From Pseudomonadota bacterium (GTDB lineage Bacteria; Pseudomonadota; Gammaproteobacteria; Steroidobacterales; Steroidobacteraceae): a stretch of 64,000 nt of DNA. The stretch covers positions 42,638 to 106,637 of the forward strand of contig JANXWS010000007.1 of the NCBI GenBank assembly GCA_025351005.1, read 5' to 3'. Under the pieces are notes generated by a model that worked only from the letters and a program-made list of their open reading frames with translations, was not told where the DNA came from and made no database searches. Below are positions 1-10,300 of this stretch, in pieces. Position 1 is the stretch's first letter. Every line of letters starts with the position of its first letter. A program made the position numbers and the translations under genes.

Positions 1-45
1 AGGCGGCGGCCGCAGATGCTGATCGACTACCTCGAGCCGGCCTGA
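1..45 (+). CDS. C-terminal end of an upstream CDS (possibly RecJ, by synteny with prfB-lysS)
   Basis: Open frame from base 1, RRRPQMLIDYLEPA*, stop TGA 43-45; recJ commonly precedes prfB in gammaproteobacteria. Confidence 0.35.
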   Translation, partial: RRRPQMLIDYLEPA

Positions 46-95
46 AGGGTCCGCGTGCTACAATTTGGCCCGTTTTCTGTCGCCAGTTGTGCTCC

Positions 96-1209
96 ATGCC
101 CGCCGATGCCAGCCTGCTCGTTCCGCCGTTGCGCCGGCGGCTCAAGGACGTCGAGGAACGCCTCGCCTCCTTGAGGGGGTATCTTTGAGTACGACCGCAA
201 GAGCGAGCGACTGGCCGAAGTAAGCCGCGAGCTCGAGGACCCGAAGATCTGGGACAAGCCCGAGCGGGCGCAGGCGCTCGGCCGCGAACGCGCGCAGCTC
301 GAAGCGGTGACCGGCCGGCTCGACCGCGTCCGCGCTGCCGTCGGCAGCACGCTCGAGCTGCTCGAGCTCGCCGAGCAGGAAGGCGAGACCGCGGCGATCG
401 CCGAGGTCGAGTCCGATGCGGGGCCGCTCGAGCGCGAGGTGCAGCAGCTCGAGTTCGAGCGGATGTTCTCGGGGCCGATGGACTCCCACCACGCTTTCCT
501 CGACATCCAGGCCGGCGCCGGCGGTACCGAGGCGCAGGACTGGGCGCAGATGCTGATGCGCATGTACCTGAAGTGGGCCGACGCGCACGGCTTCAAGGTC
601 GAGGTCATGGACCAGAGCGATGGCGAGGTCGCCGGCATCAAGGGCGCGACGCTGCGGGTCGAGGGCAGCCATGCCTACGGCTGGCTGCGCACCGAGACCG
701 GCGTGCACCGGCTGGTCCGCAAATCGCCGTTCGACTCCGGCAACCGCCGCCACACCTCCTTCGCGGCCGTGTTCGTGTCGCCGGAAGTCGACGACGACAT
801 CAACATCGAGGTCAATCCGGCCGATCTCGAGGTCGACACGTACCGGTCGAGCGGCGCCGGCGGCCAGCACGTCAACAAGACCGAGTCGGCGATCCGCATT
901 CGGCACCTGCCGAGCGGCATCGTCGTCGCTTGCCAGAGCGAGCGCAGCCAGCACAAGAACCGCTCGTCTGCAATGAAGATGCTGAAGGCCAAGCTCTACG
1001 AGCTCGAGTTCAACAAGCGCAATGCCGCGGCCAAGGTCCTCGAGGACTCCAAGTCGGACGTCAGCTGGGGCAACCAGATTCGCTCGTATGTGCTCGACCA
1101 GTCGCGCATCAAGGACCTGCGCACCAACGTCGAGATCGGCAATACCACCGCCGTGCTCGACGGCGGCCTGGATCCGTTCATGGAAGCGAGTCTGAAGCAG
1201 GGGCTGTGA
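96..1209 (+). CDS. prfB: Peptide chain release factor 2, with programmed +1 frameshift
   Basis: ATG 96 reads [30 protein letters not shown] then TGA 186-188; +1 frame continues [29 protein letters not shown]...; RF2 signature [17 protein letters not shown]. The ORF track lists only an internal start at 307. Confidence 0.96.
174..188 (+). promoter_or_regulatory. RF2 programmed +1 frameshift site AGGGGG TAT CTT TGA
   Basis: SD-like AGGGGG (174-179), slippery CTT (183-185), in-frame TGA (186-188); protein homology continues in +1 frame from 187. Confidence 0.95.
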
Positions 1210-1211
1210 CG

Positions 1212-2720
<1,509 letters not shown>

Positions 2721-2739
2721 CGGGCTCGGCCGCCGACGC

Positions 2740-3492
2740 TCAGGGCAGCGGATAGGGAAGATCGGCCCATTCGCAGGCGGCGCCGCCCTCGAGCGCGAGC
2801 GCCGCGCCGCGCGCGTCGAGGTTGACGACCGCGAGCAGCTCGCAGCCCCCGGGCGCCGGTGCCGACAGCACGGCCTCGCCGGCCTTCTGGCCGCCGGCGA
2901 GCAGCGCCGCCTTCGCCGCCGGCGGCCCGGCCTGCGCCCGCAGCCGAAACATCCGCCTCTTGATCCGGCCGAGGTGCTGCGTGCGCGCGACGATCTCCTG
3001 GCCGGTGTAGCAGCCCTTCTGAAAGCTGATGGCGCCGGTCAGGTCGAGGTTCAGCATCTGCGGGATCCACTCCTCGCTGGTTGCGGCGCCGACCTCGCCG
3101 ACGCCCGCCCGGACGAGCGCCAGCGTCCAGTCCGAGGCAGCGCCGCCGTCTGCCGCGAGCGTGGCGCCAAGCAACGCGAGTGTCGGCGGATCCGGCGGCG
3201 CGAGCGCGAGCCTCACCCGCGCGCGGAGCACGTAGCGGCGGAGTCTCTCGTGGACGGCCGGGGCCAGCGGTGCTGGCACGAGCAGCGCGAGGCTGCCCTC
3301 GCCCGCGACCACCCACGGTGTCGCCAGCACGCGTCCCTGCGGCGTCAGCAGCGCGGCGCGGCGAACGCTACCGGCCGCGAGCGTCAGCACGTCCTGCGTC
3401 AACTGGCCTTGCAGGAACGAAGCCGCATCTGGCCCGTCCGCCAGCACGGCGTGGTAGTGGTCGGGCGGGCAGGTGGGCGCGTCGGTCGGCAT
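2740..3492 (-). CDS. ygfZ: YgfZ/GcvT-family folate-binding Fe-S cluster assembly/repair protein
   Basis: Signature KGCYTGQEIVARTQHLGRIKRRM. Confidence 0.88.
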   Translation of the reverse strand: MPTDAPTCPPDHYHAVLADGPDAASFLQGQLTQDVLTLAAGSVRRAALLTPQGRVLATPWVVAGEGSLALLVPAPLAPAVHERLRRYVLRARVRLALAPPDPPTLALLGATLAADGGAASDWTLALVRAGVGEVGAATSEEWIPQMLNLDLTGAISFQKGCYTGQEIVARTQHLGRIKRRMFRLRAQAGPPAAKAALLAGGQKAGEAVLSAPAPGGCELLAVVNLDARGAALALEGGAACEWADLPYPLP

Positions 3493-3750
3493 GGTTCGGC
3501 GGGCCCTTTATGTGCGCGACGGCCGTGGCACGGACCAGTCGGCTGCAGTTATACCTGCCGCGCCGCAACGGTCAACCGCGCAGGCCCGCCTAACACGATC
3601 GCGTCGCGATTCGGGCCGTTGCGGCCCGCGCGGTGCCCCCGGGTGGCGGCCGAACGGAGCGCCGCCCGGCTGCGATCGCTGGCGACGCCTCGCGCAAGAC
3701 CCTGACAAACAAGGGATTGGGGTGGTGCTGCACTGCCGTGCTGTGGCACT

Positions 3751-3948
3751 ATGCAGGCGATGCCGCCGTCGCCGAACACTGCTGCCGCGGTCCCACGACG
3801 CGCTCCCCCGCCGGCCGCGCCGACGGCGCCGGCGGCCGTCGACGGCGGCCGGTCACCGCTGCGGCCGCCCGAGACCGGCGGGCGCGCCGGACCCGAGCCG
3901 ACGCGCTTCGGCGACTGGGAAAAGGCCGGCCGCTGCATCGATTTCTGA
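3751..3948 (+). CDS. DUF1674 / SDHAF4-like succinate dehydrogenase assembly factor
   Basis: 65-aa ORF ending exactly in PTRFGDWEKAGRCIDF*, the C-terminal hallmark of the family; 61 bp upstream of sdhC on the same strand. Confidence 0.82.
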   Translation: MQAMPPSPNTAAAVPRRAPPPAAPTAPAAVDGGRSPLRPPETGGRAGPEPTRFGDWEKAGRCIDF

Positions 3949-4009
3949 CGACCAAGCCCGCACCACCGCCGCCGCCGGCCCGGGGCGCGGCGGCCGAGGA
4001 CAGACTCTG

Positions 4010-4402
4010 ATGGCAACGCGCCGGCCGCTATCGCCGCATCTCACCGTCTACCGCCTGATGCACACGATGGTGTTCTCGGTGCTGCACCGGGCGACCGGCG
4101 TCGTGCTGTCGGTCGCGCTCGTGTTGCTGGCCGGATGGTTGCTGGCGCTGGCGGCCGGCCCGCTCGCCTACGCACGAGCCGCGACGCTGTTCGGCTCGCC
4201 GCCCGGCCTGCTGCTGCTGCTCGGGCTCTGCGGCGCCTTCTGCTATCACCTCTGCAACGGCATCCGGCATCTGGTGTTCGACACCGGTCGCTGCCTCGAG
4301 AAGGATGCCGCGCGCCGTTCCGGCAGCGTCATGCTGTTCGCGGCGCTCGCGCTGACCGCGGTCAGCGCGCTCATGATGCTGCGCCTCCGGGGCTGGCTTT
4401 GA
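4010..4402 (+). CDS. sdhC: Succinate dehydrogenase cytochrome b556 subunit
   Basis: MATRRPLSPHLTVYRLMHTMVFSVLHRATGVVLS; FCYHLCNGIRHLVFDTG. Confidence 0.93.
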   Translation: MATRRPLSPHLTVYRLMHTMVFSVLHRATGVVLSVALVLLAGWLLALAAGPLAYARAATLFGSPPGLLLLLGLCGAFCYHLCNGIRHLVFDTGRCLEKDAARRSGSVMLFAALALTAVSALMMLRLRGWL

Positions 4403-4782
4403 GCCTGCGCACGCCGCTTGGCCGCGTCCTCGGCCTCGGCACGTCGAGCGGCGTGCACCACTGGTGGGCGCAGCGGCTGACCGCGCTCGCGCTCGCTCCG
4501 CTCGGCGCCTGGTTCGTGGTGTCGCTGCTGACGCTGCCGGACCTCGGCTACGCCGCGGTGCGCGGCTGGCTCGCGGCGCCCCGTAACGCCGTGCCCATGC
4601 TGCTGCTCGTGCCGGTGGTCGCCTACCACTCGTGGCTCGGCGTCGCGGTCGTGCTCGAGGACTACGTGCACGGCAGGGTGACCAAGACCGTTGCGCTGCT
4701 CGTAGTGCAGTTCCTGCACCTGCTGGTCGCCACGGCGGCGCTGCTCGCGGTCCTGAAGCTCGCGCTCGGGAGCGGCGCATGA
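4399..4782 (+). CDS. sdhD: Succinate dehydrogenase hydrophobic membrane anchor subunit
   Basis: Probable TTG start overlapping the sdhC stop; [41 protein letters not shown]. Confidence 0.87.
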   Translation: MSLRTPLGRVLGLGTSSGVHHWWAQRLTALALAPLGAWFVVSLLTLPDLGYAAVRGWLAAPRNAVPMLLLVPVVAYHSWLGVAVVLEDYVHGRVTKTVALLVVQFLHLLVATAALLAVLKLALGSGA

Positions 4783-6563
4783 GCGAGTACCAGTTCATCG
4801 ACCATGACTACGATGCGATCGTCGTCGGTGCCGGCGGCGCCGGACTGCGGGCCACCTTCGGCATGGCCGAGTCCGGGCTCAAGGTCGCGGCACTGACCAA
4901 GGTGTTCCCGACCCGCAGCCACACCGTCGCCGCGCAGGGCGGGATCTCGGCGGCGCTCGGCAACATGGGCGAGGATGACTGGCGCTTCCACTTCTACGAC
5001 ACGATCAAGGGTTCGGACTGGCTCGGCGACCAGGACGCGATCGAGTACATGTGCAAGGAGGCGCCGAGCGCGGTCATCGAGCTCGAGCACTTCGGCGTGC
5101 CGTTCTCGCGCACCGAGGACGGCCGCATCTACCAGCGGCCCTTCGGCGGCATGACTACGCACTACGGCAAGGGCATCGCCCAGCGCACCTGCGCGGCCGC
5201 CGATCGCACCGGCCACGCGATGCTGCACACGCTCTACCAGCAGTCGCTGAAGCACGAGGCGACGTTCTTCATCGAGTACTTCGCGCTCGACCTGATCATG
5301 CAGGACGGCGCCTGCCGCGGCGTCGTCGCTCTCGACCTGGCCGACGGCCGGCTGCACCGTTTCCGGGCGCACAACGTCGTGCTGGCCACCGGCGGCTACG
5401 GTCGCACCTACTTCTCGTGTACCTCGGCGCACACCTGCACCGGCGACGGTGGCGGCATGGTGGCGCGCGCCGGGCTGCCGCTGCAGGACATGGAGTTCGT
5501 GCAGTTTCACCCGACCGGCATCTACGGCGCGGGCTGCCTGATCACCGAAGGCGCGCGCGGCGAGGGCGGCTACCTGACCAACTCCAAAGGCGAGCGCTTC
5601 ATGGAGCGCTACGCGCCGAACGCCAAGGACCTCGCCAGCCGCGACGTCGTCTCGCGAGCGATGATCGTCGAGATCCGCGAAGGCCGCGGCGTCGGCGCGC
5701 ACGCCGACCACATCCACCTGCACCTCGAGCACCTCGGCGCGGACGTGATCCGGGAGCGGTTGCCGGGCATCGCCGAGACCACGCGCATATTCTCGGGGGT
5801 CGACGTCAACCAGGCACCGATCCCGGTGCTGCCGACCGTGCACTACAACATGGGCGGCATCCCGACCAACGTGCACGGCGAGGTGCTGACGCTCAAGGAC
5901 GGCGATCCCGACAGCGTCGTGCCGGGCCTGTTTGCGGTCGGCGAGGCGGCTTGCGTGTCGGTGCACGGCGCCAACCGGCTCGGCTCGAACTCGCTGCTTG
6001 ATCTGGTGGTGTTCGGACGCGCCGCGGCACGCCAGGTGGCGCGCATCGTCACGCCCGGCACGCCGCACCGCTCGCTCGCGCGGGGCGCCGGCGACGCCGC
6101 CGTCGCGCGCCTCGACCGGCTCCGCCACGCCGCGGGGTCGCGCACTACGGCCGCGATCCGGCTCGAGATGCAGCGCATCATGCAGGCCGACGCCGCGGTC
6201 TTTCGCACCGGCAGCACGCTCGCGGAGGGTTGCAGCAAGCTCGCCGTCACGATCGCCTCGTTCGCTGACGTCGGCATCAGCGACCGCTCCTTGATCTGGA
6301 ACACCGACCTCATAGAGACGCTCGAGCTTGACAACCTGCTGCTGCAGGCGGTCGCGACGATCCGCTCGGCGGCGAACCGTGCCGAGAGCCGCGGCGCGCA
6401 CGCGCGCGAGGATTTCCCCGAGCGCAACGACCGCGACTGGCAGAAGCACACGTTGTGCTGGGTCGACGCGCAGGGCGGCACCCGCCTCGACTATCGGCCG
6501 GTGCACATGCAGACCCTGACCGGCGACGTCGAGCCGATTCCGCCGAAGGCGCGGATCTACTGA
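4779..6563 (+). CDS. sdhA: Succinate dehydrogenase flavoprotein subunit
   Basis: FAD motif [57 protein letters not shown]. Confidence 0.97.
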   Translation: MSEYQFIDHDYDAIVVGAGGAGLRATFGMAESGLKVAALTKVFPTRSHTVAAQGGISAALGNMGEDDWRFHFYDTIKGSDWLGDQDAIEYMCKEAPSAVIELEHFGVPFSRTEDGRIYQRPFGGMTTHYGKGIAQRTCAAADRTGHAMLHTLYQQSLKHEATFFIEYFALDLIMQDGACRGVVALDLADGRLHRFRAHNVVLATGGYGRTYFSCTSAHTCTGDGGGMVARAGLPLQDMEFVQFHPTGIYGAGCLITEGARGEGGYLTNSKGERFMERYAPNAKDLASRDVVSRAMIVEIREGRGVGAHADHIHLHLEHLGADVIRERLPGIAETTRIFSGVDVNQAPIPVLPTVHYNMGGIPTNVHGEVLTLKDGDPDSVVPGLFAVGEAACVSVHGANRLGSNSLLDLVVFGRAAARQVARIVTPGTPHRSLARGAGDAAVARLDRLRHAAGSRTTAAIRLEMQRIMQADAAVFRTGSTLAEGCSKLAVTIASFADVGISDRSLIWNTDLIETLELDNLLLQAVATIRSAANRAESRGAHAREDFPERNDRDWQKHTLCWVDAQGGTRLDYRPVHMQTLTGDVEPIPPKARIY

Positions 6564-6587
6564 CCGTATCGCGAAAGGTAGCCCCGC

Positions 6588-7376
6588 ATGGCCGAGTTCA
6601 CACTGCCCGCCAACTCCCGCTACACCAGCGTCCCCGGACGCGCCTACCCGGCGCCGGCGGGCGCGTCCAACGTCACCACCTTTCGCATCTACCGCTTCGA
6701 TCCGGACACGCCCGCCAACCCGCGTATCGACAGCTACGGCATCGACCTCGACCACTGCGGGCCGATGGTTCTGGATGCGCTGCTGAAGATCAAGAACGAG
6801 GTCGACGCGACGCTGACGTTTCGCCGCTCCTGCCGCGAGGGCATTTGCGGCAGCTGCGCGATGAACATCGACGGCCTCAACACGCTCGCCTGCACCAAGG
6901 CGATCGCGGAGGTGAAGGGCGACGTGCGGATCTTCCCGCTGCCGCACCTGCCGGTCGTCAAGGATCTCGTGCCGGACCTGACCGAGTTCTACGCGCAGTA
7001 CGCGGCGGTCAAGCCGTGGCTGCAGACGCGCACGCCCGCGCCGCCGGACCGCGAGCGCCTGCAAAGCAAGGAGGACCAGGAGCAGGTCGACCGGCCGTCG
7101 TCGTGCATCCTGTGCGCCTGCTGCTCGACGAGCTGCCCGAGCTACTGGTGGAACAGCGACCGCTTCCTTGGTCCCGCGGCGCTGCTGGCCGCGTATCGCT
7201 GGATCGTCGACTCGCGCGACGAGGCGACCGGCGAGCGGCTGGACCAACTGGACGACTCGTTCCGGTTGTATCGCTGCCACACCATCATGAACTGCACCGA
7301 AGCCTGCCCGAAGGACCTGAACCCGGCGCGGGCCATCGCCGAGATCAAGAAGCTGCTGCTCGAGCGGCAGCACTGA
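6588..7376 (+). CDS. sdhB: Succinate dehydrogenase iron-sulfur subunit
   Basis: [55 protein letters not shown]. Confidence 0.97.
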   Translation: MAEFTLPANSRYTSVPGRAYPAPAGASNVTTFRIYRFDPDTPANPRIDSYGIDLDHCGPMVLDALLKIKNEVDATLTFRRSCREGICGSCAMNIDGLNTLACTKAIAEVKGDVRIFPLPHLPVVKDLVPDLTEFYAQYAAVKPWLQTRTPAPPDRERLQSKEDQEQVDRPSSCILCACCSTSCPSYWWNSDRFLGPAALLAAYRWIVDSRDEATGERLDQLDDSFRLYRCHTIMNCTEACPKDLNPARAIAEIKKLLLERQH

Positions 7377-7384
7377 GGTCGGGC

Positions 7385-7705
7385 TTGACCGACGCCGACC
7401 CGGTCGAGGTGAGGCGCCTCCGCTGGCGCTGCCGCCGCGGCATGCGCGAGCTCGACGTGCTGCTGGCGGGGTATCTGGACCGGTGCTGGCCGAGCGCTCC
7501 GGCCGACCAGCGCGCGGCGTTCCGGGCGCTGCTGGAGCTGCCGGACCCGGAACTGGCCGCCCTCTGTTTCGGCCTGTCCGCGGCCCTGGAACCGGGGCTC
7601 CGTGCGGTGCTTGCCGAGCTCGGGGGCCGGAGCGAACTTTCGGCCGCCGGGGCAGTCTACCGAGGCGACTTCGGGCGCGAGCGGTGCCCGGAGCGTGACC
7701 TGTGA
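7385..7705 (+). CDS. sdhE: SdhE (YgfY) flavinylation/assembly factor, SDHAF2-like
   Basis: LRWRCRRGMRELDVLLAGYLD; likely TTG start at 7385; stop overlaps the rpoE start. Confidence 0.88.
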   Translation: MTDADPVEVRRLRWRCRRGMRELDVLLAGYLDRCWPSAPADQRAAFRALLELPDPELAALCFGLSAALEPGLRAVLAELGGRSELSAAGAVYRGDFGRERCPERDL

Positions 7706-8301
7706 CCGGCGAGCAGAGTGACCTGGCGCTGGTCGAACGGGTGCAGCGGGGGGATCGGTCGGCTTTTGACGTGCTGGTGCTGCGGTACCAGCACAAGGTG
7801 CTGAAGCTCGTCATGCGCTATGTTCGCGACGCCATGGAGGCCGAGGATGTGACCCAGGACGCCTTCCTCAAGGCATACCGGGCCTTACCATCCTTTCGCG
7901 GCGACAGCGCGTTCTATACCTGGCTGTACCGGATCGCGATCAACACTGCGAAGAACTCGCTGGTGTCGAGCAAGCGGCGTCCGATCGAATACGACCTCGA
8001 CCTGCAGGATTCGGAGCAGTACCAGATGCACGCCCGGCTGAAGGACGACGAGACCCCGGAGAATCTCCTGCTGACCGACGAGATCCGCGCGACGGTCGAT
8101 GGGGCGATGGCCGAGTTGCCCGAAGACCTGCGCACGGCGATCGTGCTGCGCGAGATCGACGGCCTGAGCTACGAGGACATCGCGGTCGCGATGGACTGCC
8201 CCGTGGGCACGGTTCGGTCGCGGATTTTCCGGGCCCGCGAGGCCATCGACCGCAGGCTGCGGCCGATCTTTGCGGGCGGCCTCGGCCGCCCGGAGGAATG
8301 A
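7702..8301 (+). CDS. rpoE: RNA polymerase sigma-E (ECF) factor
   Basis: DLALVERVQRGDRSAFDVLVLRYQHKVLKLVMRYVRD; GLSYEDIAVAMDCPVGTVRSRIFRAREAI; GTG start. Confidence 0.94.
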   Translation: MTGEQSDLALVERVQRGDRSAFDVLVLRYQHKVLKLVMRYVRDAMEAEDVTQDAFLKAYRALPSFRGDSAFYTWLYRIAINTAKNSLVSSKRRPIEYDLDLQDSEQYQMHARLKDDETPENLLLTDEIRATVDGAMAELPEDLRTAIVLREIDGLSYEDIAVAMDCPVGTVRSRIFRAREAIDRRLRPIFAGGLGRPEE

Positions 8302-8344
8302 CGTATGCTGCATCCCGCCCTCGCGATCCATTCGAGAGCCGCGC

Positions 8345-8962
8345 ATGAGTGACGTTCTGAACGAACAGCTGTCGGCGCTGCTCGACGGCGAGCTGCCCCC
8401 GGAAGAGACGGCGTTGCTGCTGAAGCGCCTTGACCGCGAACCCGAGCTCGCGGCACGGCTCGCAAGCTACCGCCTGTGCGGGGCGGTACTGCGCGGCGGC
8501 GGTGGCGCCCGTGGCGACTTGGCGCGGCGCGTCAGCGCCGCCATCGCGGCCGAACCGCTGTCGCAACCGGGCGGGACCCGACGCCAGTGGCGTATGCCCG
8601 GCTGGGTGCGGTCGGCCGCTGGCCTCGCCGTCGCCGCCGGCGTCGGCATGGTCGGCGTACTGGTGCTGCAGCGTGGCGCCATGCTGGGCTCGCCGGTCCC
8701 GGTCCCGACGTTCGCCGACACGGCGCCGGTACGCGCGGCACCGGGCGCCGCTCCCGGACGGCCGAACGCGGGCAGCCGCGTCGCGAGCGAGCCGGCGAGC
8801 TACGTGACGCCGGCGATCCGGCCGGAACTCGGGACGATTTCCGGGGCGGCTCTGACGCATTATGTCGTGGCGCACTCGGAGGCCAGTTCGCCGCTCGCGG
8901 GGCGCAGCGTCCTGATCCACCTGATCGCCGACGAACCGGCCGGCGACACCGCAGCCCAATGA
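8345..8962 (+). CDS. rseA: Anti-sigma-E factor RseA
   Basis: MSDVLNEQLSALLDGELPPEETALLLKRLDREPEL; single TM; adjacent to rpoE. Confidence 0.88.
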   Translation: MSDVLNEQLSALLDGELPPEETALLLKRLDREPELAARLASYRLCGAVLRGGGGARGDLARRVSAAIAAEPLSQPGGTRRQWRMPGWVRSAAGLAVAAGVGMVGVLVLQRGAMLGSPVPVPTFADTAPVRAAPGAAPGRPNAGSRVASEPASYVTPAIRPELGTISGAALTHYVVAHSEASSPLAGRSVLIHLIADEPAGDTAAQ

Positions 8963-9981
8963 ACGTCGTTCTGCCCGGAGCCGCGACGGTCGGCGCGTGG
9001 TTGGTCAGTGCGGCGACGCTGCTCGCGGCCCCCGCGCTTGCCGACGACGACGCGCGCCTTTGGCTCGCGGCGATGAACGAGGCGGTCGGCACCCGCAACT
9101 ACCAGGGCGAGTTCCTGCATCTCGGCAACGGTCCGGTCGAGAAACTGCGCATCCTGCACCGCTTCAAGGACGGCCGCGTCACCGAACGGCTGGTCAGCCT
9201 GTCGCATGCCGGCCGCGAGATCATTCGCAATGGCTCGGAGCTGCAGTGCTATCTGCCGGACGAGCACCGCGTGCTGGTCGAGTCGCGCGCAGACCCGGGC
9301 ACGCTGCTCGGCACGCTGCCGACCTTCGGCCCGGCGCTCGAGAGCACCTACCGGGTCCAGCTCGCCGGCCGCGCGCGCGTGATCGGCCGCAGCTCGCAGA
9401 TCGTGGCCGTGATGCCGCGCGACGGCTGGCGGTTCGGCTACCGGCTCTGGATCGACGAAGAGACCAAGATTCCGCTGCGCACCGACCTGTGCGACGCGGA
9501 CGGGCAGATGCTGGAGCAGGTCCTGTTCACCTCGCTGCAGGTCGGCGGCCCGCTGCCGGACTCCGCGTTCCGCCCCACCGTCGACGCGTCGCATTTCGCA
9601 TGGGAGCGTCAGGAGGCCAGCACGGTGCGCGCCGGTGCAGGCGAGCTGCCGTGGCTGCTGACGCTTCCGCCCGGATTCAAGCTCAGCTCGTCCGGCGAGG
9701 AACGCCTGCCCGGCAGCGAGCAGGCGATCACCCATCTGGTCGTGTCCGACGGCCTGGCGTCGGTCTCGGTATTCATCGAAGGGCCGCCGGCGCCGCCGCG
9801 CCAGGCGACCGAGGGCACGGGCCGCGTCGGCTCCGCCTTCGCCTACTCGAAGGTCGTCGCCGGCCACGAGATAACGGCCGTCGGCGAGGTCCCGCCGCGG
9901 ACCGTCGAGTTCATCGCCGCCGGCGTCGTGCCCGCGAAGCCGCTCACGGGCGCGCTCGGCATGTCGCTCGCAGCGCATTAG
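8959..9981 (+). CDS. rseB: RseB/MucB sigma-E regulatory periplasmic protein
   Basis: NYQGEFLHLGNGPVEKLRILHRFKDGRVTERLVSLSHAGREIIRNGSELQCYLPD; follows rseA. Confidence 0.9.
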   Translation: MNVVLPGAATVGAWLVSAATLLAAPALADDDARLWLAAMNEAVGTRNYQGEFLHLGNGPVEKLRILHRFKDGRVTERLVSLSHAGREIIRNGSELQCYLPDEHRVLVESRADPGTLLGTLPTFGPALESTYRVQLAGRARVIGRSSQIVAVMPRDGWRFGYRLWIDEETKIPLRTDLCDADGQMLEQVLFTSLQVGGPLPDSAFRPTVDASHFAWERQEASTVRAGAGELPWLLTLPPGFKLSSSGEERLPGSEQAITHLVVSDGLASVSVFIEGPPAPPRQATEGTGRVGSAFAYSKVVAGHEITAVGEVPPRTVEFIAAGVVPAKPLTGALGMSLAAH

Positions 9982-9986
9982 CGACG

Positions 9987-10256
9987 GTGAGCCGGCTGAC
10001 GCTTTACTCGCGCGCCGGCTGCGCGCTGTGCGAGGAGTTGCTCGCCGAACTCGCGCCGTGGGCCGCGGCGCGCGGCGCAACGATCGACGTTCTCGACGTC
10101 GATGACGACCCGCTGACACGCCGCCGCTGGGGCCTGAAAATTCCGGTGTTGCTGATCGACGGCGAGACCGCCGCATGCGGCCGCCTCGACTGGGATGCGG
10201 TCGAACGCCTCTGGAGCGCGACCGGCCCGGCGTCGCCGCTCGACCGGCTGCTATAA
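9987..10256 (+). CDS. Glutaredoxin-like (DUF836) family protein
   Basis: [19 protein letters not shown]...[28 protein letters not shown] start. Confidence 0.8.
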   Translation: MSRLTLYSRAGCALCEELLAELAPWAAARGATIDVLDVDDDPLTRRRWGLKIPVLLIDGETAACGRLDWDAVERLWSATGPASPLDRLL

Positions 10257-10300
10257 TCGCGCGGCTGTCCGGCCGCCGCCGGCAGGAGCCGACGCCCCGA

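Noticed and set aside
3493-3750. Additional small ORFs between ygfZ and the SDHAF4-like gene
   Set aside because: Overlapping Arg/Pro-rich frames with no conserved motif
4662-7814. 1050-aa minus-strand ORF opposite sdhA-sdhB-sdhE
   Set aside because: Antisense to strongly supported genes; Arg/Ala/Val/Gln/His-rich composition typical of GC-rich shadow frames, no recognisable domain
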